From contig NZ_CP009747.1 of assembly GCF_000800255.1 (NCBI RefSeq), positions 2,914,001-2,978,000 of the forward strand: 64,000 nucleotides of DNA, read 5' to 3'. The position numbers were made by a program, and so were the translations under genes. Positions 54,734-64,000 of the stretch are shown here, piece after piece. Position 1 is the first letter of the stretch. Each line of letters starts with the position of its first letter. The DNA is from Pseudomonas parafulva (GTDB taxonomy: Bacteria > Pseudomonadota > Gammaproteobacteria > Pseudomonadales > Pseudomonadaceae). The notes beneath the pieces are model-generated. The model searched no databases. It was not told the DNA's origin and worked only from the letters and a program-made list of their open reading frames with translations.

Positions 54734-54751
54734 TTACCCGAGAAATGGGTT

Positions 54752-57250
<2,499 letters not shown>

Positions 57251-57497
57251 TTAAGGCGGTCAGCGCCGCCGGAGAAAGCGAAGGAAGGCCGAAGCCCCCG
57301 ATCACCTGCGTCAATCACAGTGCATCTCGAACAACTGCCGCGTCTGTACAGACCGGGGTATCCCCAGTGTGGAGTTCGCTCGTCATTTTAAGAATCAGCC
57401 CAGCAAAAAACTGCTTGGTAATCGGCAACCGCTGTGATTTCGAGGAAGCCACAGAAGTTGTATCAAGAAGGGAGGGTAGTCTACCGGAATGTCGGCA

Positions 57498-58781
57498 TCA
57501 GCTCAAACCTTGCACGCGGCCCGGCGGCTGCCACTGCAGTTGCCAGTCGCTCTGCACAAGCTCCGGCAGGTTGGCCACGGCCAGCAGGCGCGGGCCTTGA
57601 TAGAGTAGCGGCAGGCGTTGGCGGACGAAGTGCGGAAGCTGGCGCTCATTGAGCAGACGCTTGAGATCGCGCTCGCCACGCCCGGGCACATTCAGCCGCT
57701 CGCCGCCCTGGCGATAGGCAATGCGCAGCCCTTCGGGCGGCTTTGCCCCCTGCAGCCAAACCATACCATTGCCAGGCAGGATCAACGGCTGATCGGGATC
57801 AAGCCAATACCATTGGCCTGACTTCCATTGACGCCAATCATCGGCCAGCCACCAGAGCCGCCCGTGGCTGCGCTGCAACTCGCCATCGGTCAGGCGCCAG
57901 ATCGGCTGGGCATCAGGCGCAGCGTCGCGCAGCGCGTTCCAACCGGCCCAGTGCCTGGCGTCAGGCGGCCGGGTACGGCGACTGAGCCAGTACTGCAACG
58001 CATTGCGCTGGCGCGCCGGCGACAACGCACGCACGGCGTCCAGATCCAGAGACGCGAGCCCCAGCCAAGCGAAGGGCGCGCCCTGCTCGGCCGAACGCAA
58101 ATCCTCGGCAGCCAGTTCATCGAGCAGCCCCAGCGCCTCGCCCAGGTGCTCGGCACTGCGGGCCATCTGCTGACTGGCTTGCGGCCAACGCTGGCGCAGT
58201 TGCGGCATCACCTGAGCCCGCAGGTAGTTGCGCGAAAATCCGACGTCCTGATTCGACGGGTCGTCGATCCAGCTCAACCCCTGCGCCTCGGCGTAACGCT
58301 GCAAGTGCTCGCGTGAGTCGGCCAGCAGCGGCCTGACCAACCTCCCCTGCCCCAACGTCCGCGACGACGGCATGGCCGTCATCCCACGCAAACCCGCCCC
58401 ACGCAGGAGCCTGAACAGCAGGGTCTCGGCCTGATCGTCGAGGTGCTGGCCAGTGAACAGGACATCGCCCGGGCCAAGGCGACTGGCCAACGCGGCGTAG
58501 CGCGCGTCGCGTGCAGCCTGCTCCAGGCTGGCACCCACTGCGACCACCACTGGGATGACCTCCAATTCGACGCCCAGGGCATCGCACACAGCGCGACAGT
58601 GCTCGGGCCAGGCATTGGCGGCAGTCTGCAGACCATGGTGAATGTGCAGGGCGCGCAAGGGCGGCGCAGGATGACGACGACAGTGAGCCGCCAGGCGATG
58701 AAGCAGAACGGTCGAGTCGAGTCCGCCAGAGAAGGCGACAAACCAGGTGGGGGCGTTGAGCCAGGGGGTGAGGTCGAGCAT
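57498..58781 (-). CDS. tilS: TilS: tRNA-Ile lysidine synthetase
   Basis: The 427-residue enzyme modifies the AUA-reading tRNA-Ile at C34. The ATP pyrophosphatase P-loop is FSGGLDSTVLLH, and GQHLDDQAETLLFRLLRGAGLRGM is the second motif. The C-terminal domains (WLDPDQPLILPG, PGRGERDLKRLLNERQLPHFVRQ) are as usual. ATG 58781 is used over an in-frame GTG one codon earlier. It follows accA by 40 bases. Confidence 0.95.
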   Translation of the reverse strand: MLDLTPWLNAPTWFVAFSGGLDSTVLLHRLAAHCRRHPAPPLRALHIHHGLQTAANAWPEHCRAVCDALGVELEVIPVVVAVGASLEQAARDARYAALASRLGPGDVLFTGQHLDDQAETLLFRLLRGAGLRGMTAMPSSRTLGQGRLVRPLLADSREHLQRYAEAQGLSWIDDPSNQDVGFSRNYLRAQVMPQLRQRWPQASQQMARSAEHLGEALGLLDELAAEDLRSAEQGAPFAWLGLASLDLDAVRALSPARQRNALQYWLSRRTRPPDARHWAGWNALRDAAPDAQPIWRLTDGELQRSHGRLWWLADDWRQWKSGQWYWLDPDQPLILPGNGMVWLQGAKPPEGLRIAYRQGGERLNVPGRGERDLKRLLNERQLPHFVRQRLPLLYQGPRLLAVANLPELVQSDWQLQWQPPGRVQGLS

Positions 58782-58821
58782 CACAGCCTCACAAGGGGCG
58801 CATGGCGCCCCCGGGATCCTA

Positions 58822-59769
58822 TCAGAGACCGTAGCTCATCAGGCGATCGTAGCGGCGCTTGAGCAGGGCGTCCTGGTCAAGCTTGCCCAGCATGCCCAAT
58901 TGCTCGAGCAGGTCGGCACGGATGCTGGCGGCCATGGCAGCCGGGTCACGGTGGGCGCCGCCCAGCGGTTCGCCGATCACTTTGTCGACGATGTTCAGGC
59001 TCTTCAGGCGCTCTGCGGTGATGCCCATGGCTTCAGCAGCGTCTGCGGCTTTGTCGGCGGTCTTCCACAGGATCGAGGCACAGCCTTCCGGCGAAATGAC
59101 CGAGTAGGTGGAGTACTGCAGCATGTTGAGTTGGTCGCACACGCCGATGGCCAGCGCGCCGCCCGAACCACCCTCACCGATCACGGTGGCGATGATCGGC
59201 GTTTTCAGACGCGCCATGACCCGCAGGTTCCAGGCAATCGCTTCGCTCTGGTTGCGCTCTTCGGCGTCGATGCCGGGATAAGCGCCCGGGGTGTCGATGA
59301 AGGTCAGGATCGGCATCTTGAAGCGTTCGGCCATCTCCATCAGACGGCACGCCTTGCGGTAGCCCTCCGGACGCGGCATGCCGAAGTTGCGCCGCACCTT
59401 TTCCCGCACCTCACGACCTTTCTGGTGACCGATGACCATCACCGGTTTGCCGTCCAGGCGCGCGGTGCCGCCAACGATGGCAGCGTCATCGGAGAAATGA
59501 CGGTCGCCGTGCAATTCCTCGAACTCGGTGAAGATGTGCTCGATGTAGTCGAGGGTGTAAGGACGACGCGGGTGACGCGCCAGGCGCGCGATCTGCCAGC
59601 TGGTCAGGTTGCCGAAGATACTTTCGGTCAGGGTGCTGCTCTTGTCTTGCAGACGGGCAATTTCATCGCTGATGTTCAGCGAGTTGTCGTTGCCAACCAG
59701 GCGCAGGCCTTCGATCTTGGCTTGCAGGTCGGCAATCGGCTGTTCGAAATCGAGAAAATTCGGGTTCAT
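58822..59769 (-). CDS. accA: Acetyl-CoA carboxylase carboxyltransferase subunit alpha
   Basis: The 315-residue subunit acts with AccD to move carboxyl from biotin to acetyl-CoA in fatty acid synthesis. [19 protein letters not shown] starts it. [17 protein letters not shown] and [23 protein letters not shown] are strongly conserved, and [15 protein letters not shown] forms the oxyanion region. I chose ATG 59769 ([10 protein letters not shown]), the family start. It lies after dnaE on the same strand across about 100 bases. Confidence 0.97.
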   Translation of the reverse strand: MNPNFLDFEQPIADLQAKIEGLRLVGNDNSLNISDEIARLQDKSSTLTESIFGNLTSWQIARLARHPRRPYTLDYIEHIFTEFEELHGDRHFSDDAAIVGGTARLDGKPVMVIGHQKGREVREKVRRNFGMPRPEGYRKACRLMEMAERFKMPILTFIDTPGAYPGIDAEERNQSEAIAWNLRVMARLKTPIIATVIGEGGSGGALAIGVCDQLNMLQYSTYSVISPEGCASILWKTADKAADAAEAMGITAERLKSLNIVDKVIGEPLGGAHRDPAAMAASIRADLLEQLGMLGKLDQDALLKRRYDRLMSYGL

Positions 59770-59875
59770 AGGCATCCGTCTTGGGTCTACGGCCAGGCGG
59801 CCGGCCGGTTGATCCGTTTTGGCGCCATACCTTACGGGATCTGGCGCCTTGAGGTCGAGATTAAAATACGTCGTT

Positions 59876-63400
<3,525 letters not shown>

Positions 63401-63492
63401 GGAGGATCCTGTGACAGCGATGAACGACAAAGGCGCGATTGTAGCGTAATTGGCCGCAAGGATTGCGACCGCTGCTCGCGCGGCGGGAGCGG

Positions 63493-63999
63493 TTAGATCA
63501 ACGAAGAGATGTGCCCGACCCGCGCCTCATAGGCGGCACGAACCGGCGCGAAGGAACGCCGATGAATCGGCGTCGGGCCCAGCCGCGCCAAGGCTTCGAG
63601 ATGCACTGGCGTTGGGTAACCCTTGTGTCCGCCGATGCCGTATCCCGGATAGATCAGCTCGAACGCGCTCATTTCGCGATCACGGGTAACCTTGGCCAGG
63701 ATCGACGCGGCGGCGATGGCCGGCACTTGCGAGTCGCCCTTGACCACCGGCGAGGCAGGCACGGCCAGCTGCGGACAGCGGTTGCCGTCGATCAACGCCA
63801 GTTTCGGCTGAGTGCTCAGTCCTTCGACGGCACGCTGCATGGCCAGCATCGTGGCATGCAGGATGTTCAGTCGATCGATTTCTTCGACACTGGCGCGAGC
63901 GATGCAGAAGGCCAGCGCCTTTTCGCAGATTTCCTCGAACAGCGCCTCGCGGCGTGCTTCGGTCAGTTTCTTGGAGTCGTTCAAGCCGAGAATCGGCCG
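63493..63999 (-). CDS. rnhB: Ribonuclease HII (5'-truncated by window edge)
   Basis: The C-terminal 168 residues of RNase HII, which removes RNA primers and misinserted ribonucleotides. [19 protein letters not shown] and [18 protein letters not shown] are family blocks, with the active-site Asp in the latter and in [11 protein letters not shown]. The conserved start of the protein, with the first catalytic DE pair, is outside the window. The frame is open to base 64000. It is the gene before dnaE in Pseudomonas. Confidence 0.95.
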   Translation of the reverse strand, partial: RPILGLNDSKKLTEARREALFEEICEKALAFCIARASVEEIDRLNILHATMLAMQRAVEGLSTQPKLALIDGNRCPQLAVPASPVVKGDSQVPAIAAASILAKVTRDREMSAFELIYPGYGIGGHKGYPTPVHLEALARLGPTPIHRRSFAPVRAAYEARVGHISSLI

Positions 64000-64000
64000 A

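Noticed and set aside
59820..59847. GGCGCCA...TGGCGCC dyad between dnaE and accA as a terminator
   Set aside because: No T-run follows on the transcribed (minus) strand, and the loop is 14 bases, so termination is not supported.

Overview
The window is a piece of a Pseudomonas chromosome, most likely from the P. putida/P. fluorescens side of the genus. The gene order dgkA-erdR, recA-recX, mutS-fdxA-(rsmZ)-rpoS-nlpD-pcm-surE-truD-ispF-fghA-adhC-gfnR-ispD-ftsB-eno-kdsA-pyrG-tilS-accA-dnaE-rnhB is the classic Pseudomonas order. The window also has the putida-type fpr/finR divergent pair, and its R-type tailocin sits between cinA and mutS rather than in the trp region used by P. aeruginosa. Base composition is GC-rich throughout, so many antisense frames stay open by chance; I left those out.

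Bases 1-20475 are housekeeping and accessory single genes: 3' part of proS, a lipoprotein, SOS-controlled dinB, two identical initiator tRNA genes each with its own promoter and terminator, an mprF-acvB membrane-lipid pair, kup, rimO, a YjaB-like acetyltransferase, a degenerate RsuA-family protein, a YehS (DUF1456) protein, trmO, the fpr/finR pair, dgkA, erdR, a DTW-domain tRNA-modifying enzyme, a small secreted protein and a LOG-family protein.

Bases 20473-22615 hold recX, recA (with a LexA box) and cinA. Bases 22674-40203 are one compact R-type (contractile) tailocin locus, read right to left: S24-type repressor, long leader, holin, an unknown tail gene, baseplate V, W, J and I, a 1,327-residue tail fibre and its chaperone, sheath, tube, a tail-assembly chaperone with an apparent translational frameshift, tape measure, U, X and D, a Com-like zinc-finger protein, a small membrane protein, endolysin and Rz/Rz1 spanins. 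It has no capsid, terminase, portal or integrase, so it is a killing particle and not a prophage. RecA lies just beyond the end of the locus, and the repressor carries an Ala-Gly cleavage site with a Ser/Lys dyad. This implies that DNA damage relieves repression of the cluster. ATGCAT motifs mark the probable repressor operators at both its own promoter and the tailocin promoter.

Bases 40335-64000 return to the core genome: mutS, fdxA, the regulatory RNA rsmZ with an upstream GacA box, rpoS, nlpD, pcm, surE, truD, ispF, the formaldehyde-detoxification pair fghA-adhC with its divergent regulator, ispD, ftsB, eno, kdsA, pyrG, tilS, accA, dnaE and the 3' part of rnhB.

The observations most worth following are in the tailocin: the ATGCAT operator clusters and leaderless repressor, the gpE/gpE' frame change, a 15-codon coupled mini-gene, the Com-like gene that overlaps its neighbour, internal terminators, and the four-fold repeated fibre. 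Outside it, the pseudouridine-synthase-like protein without the expected catalytic Asp is the oddest gene.
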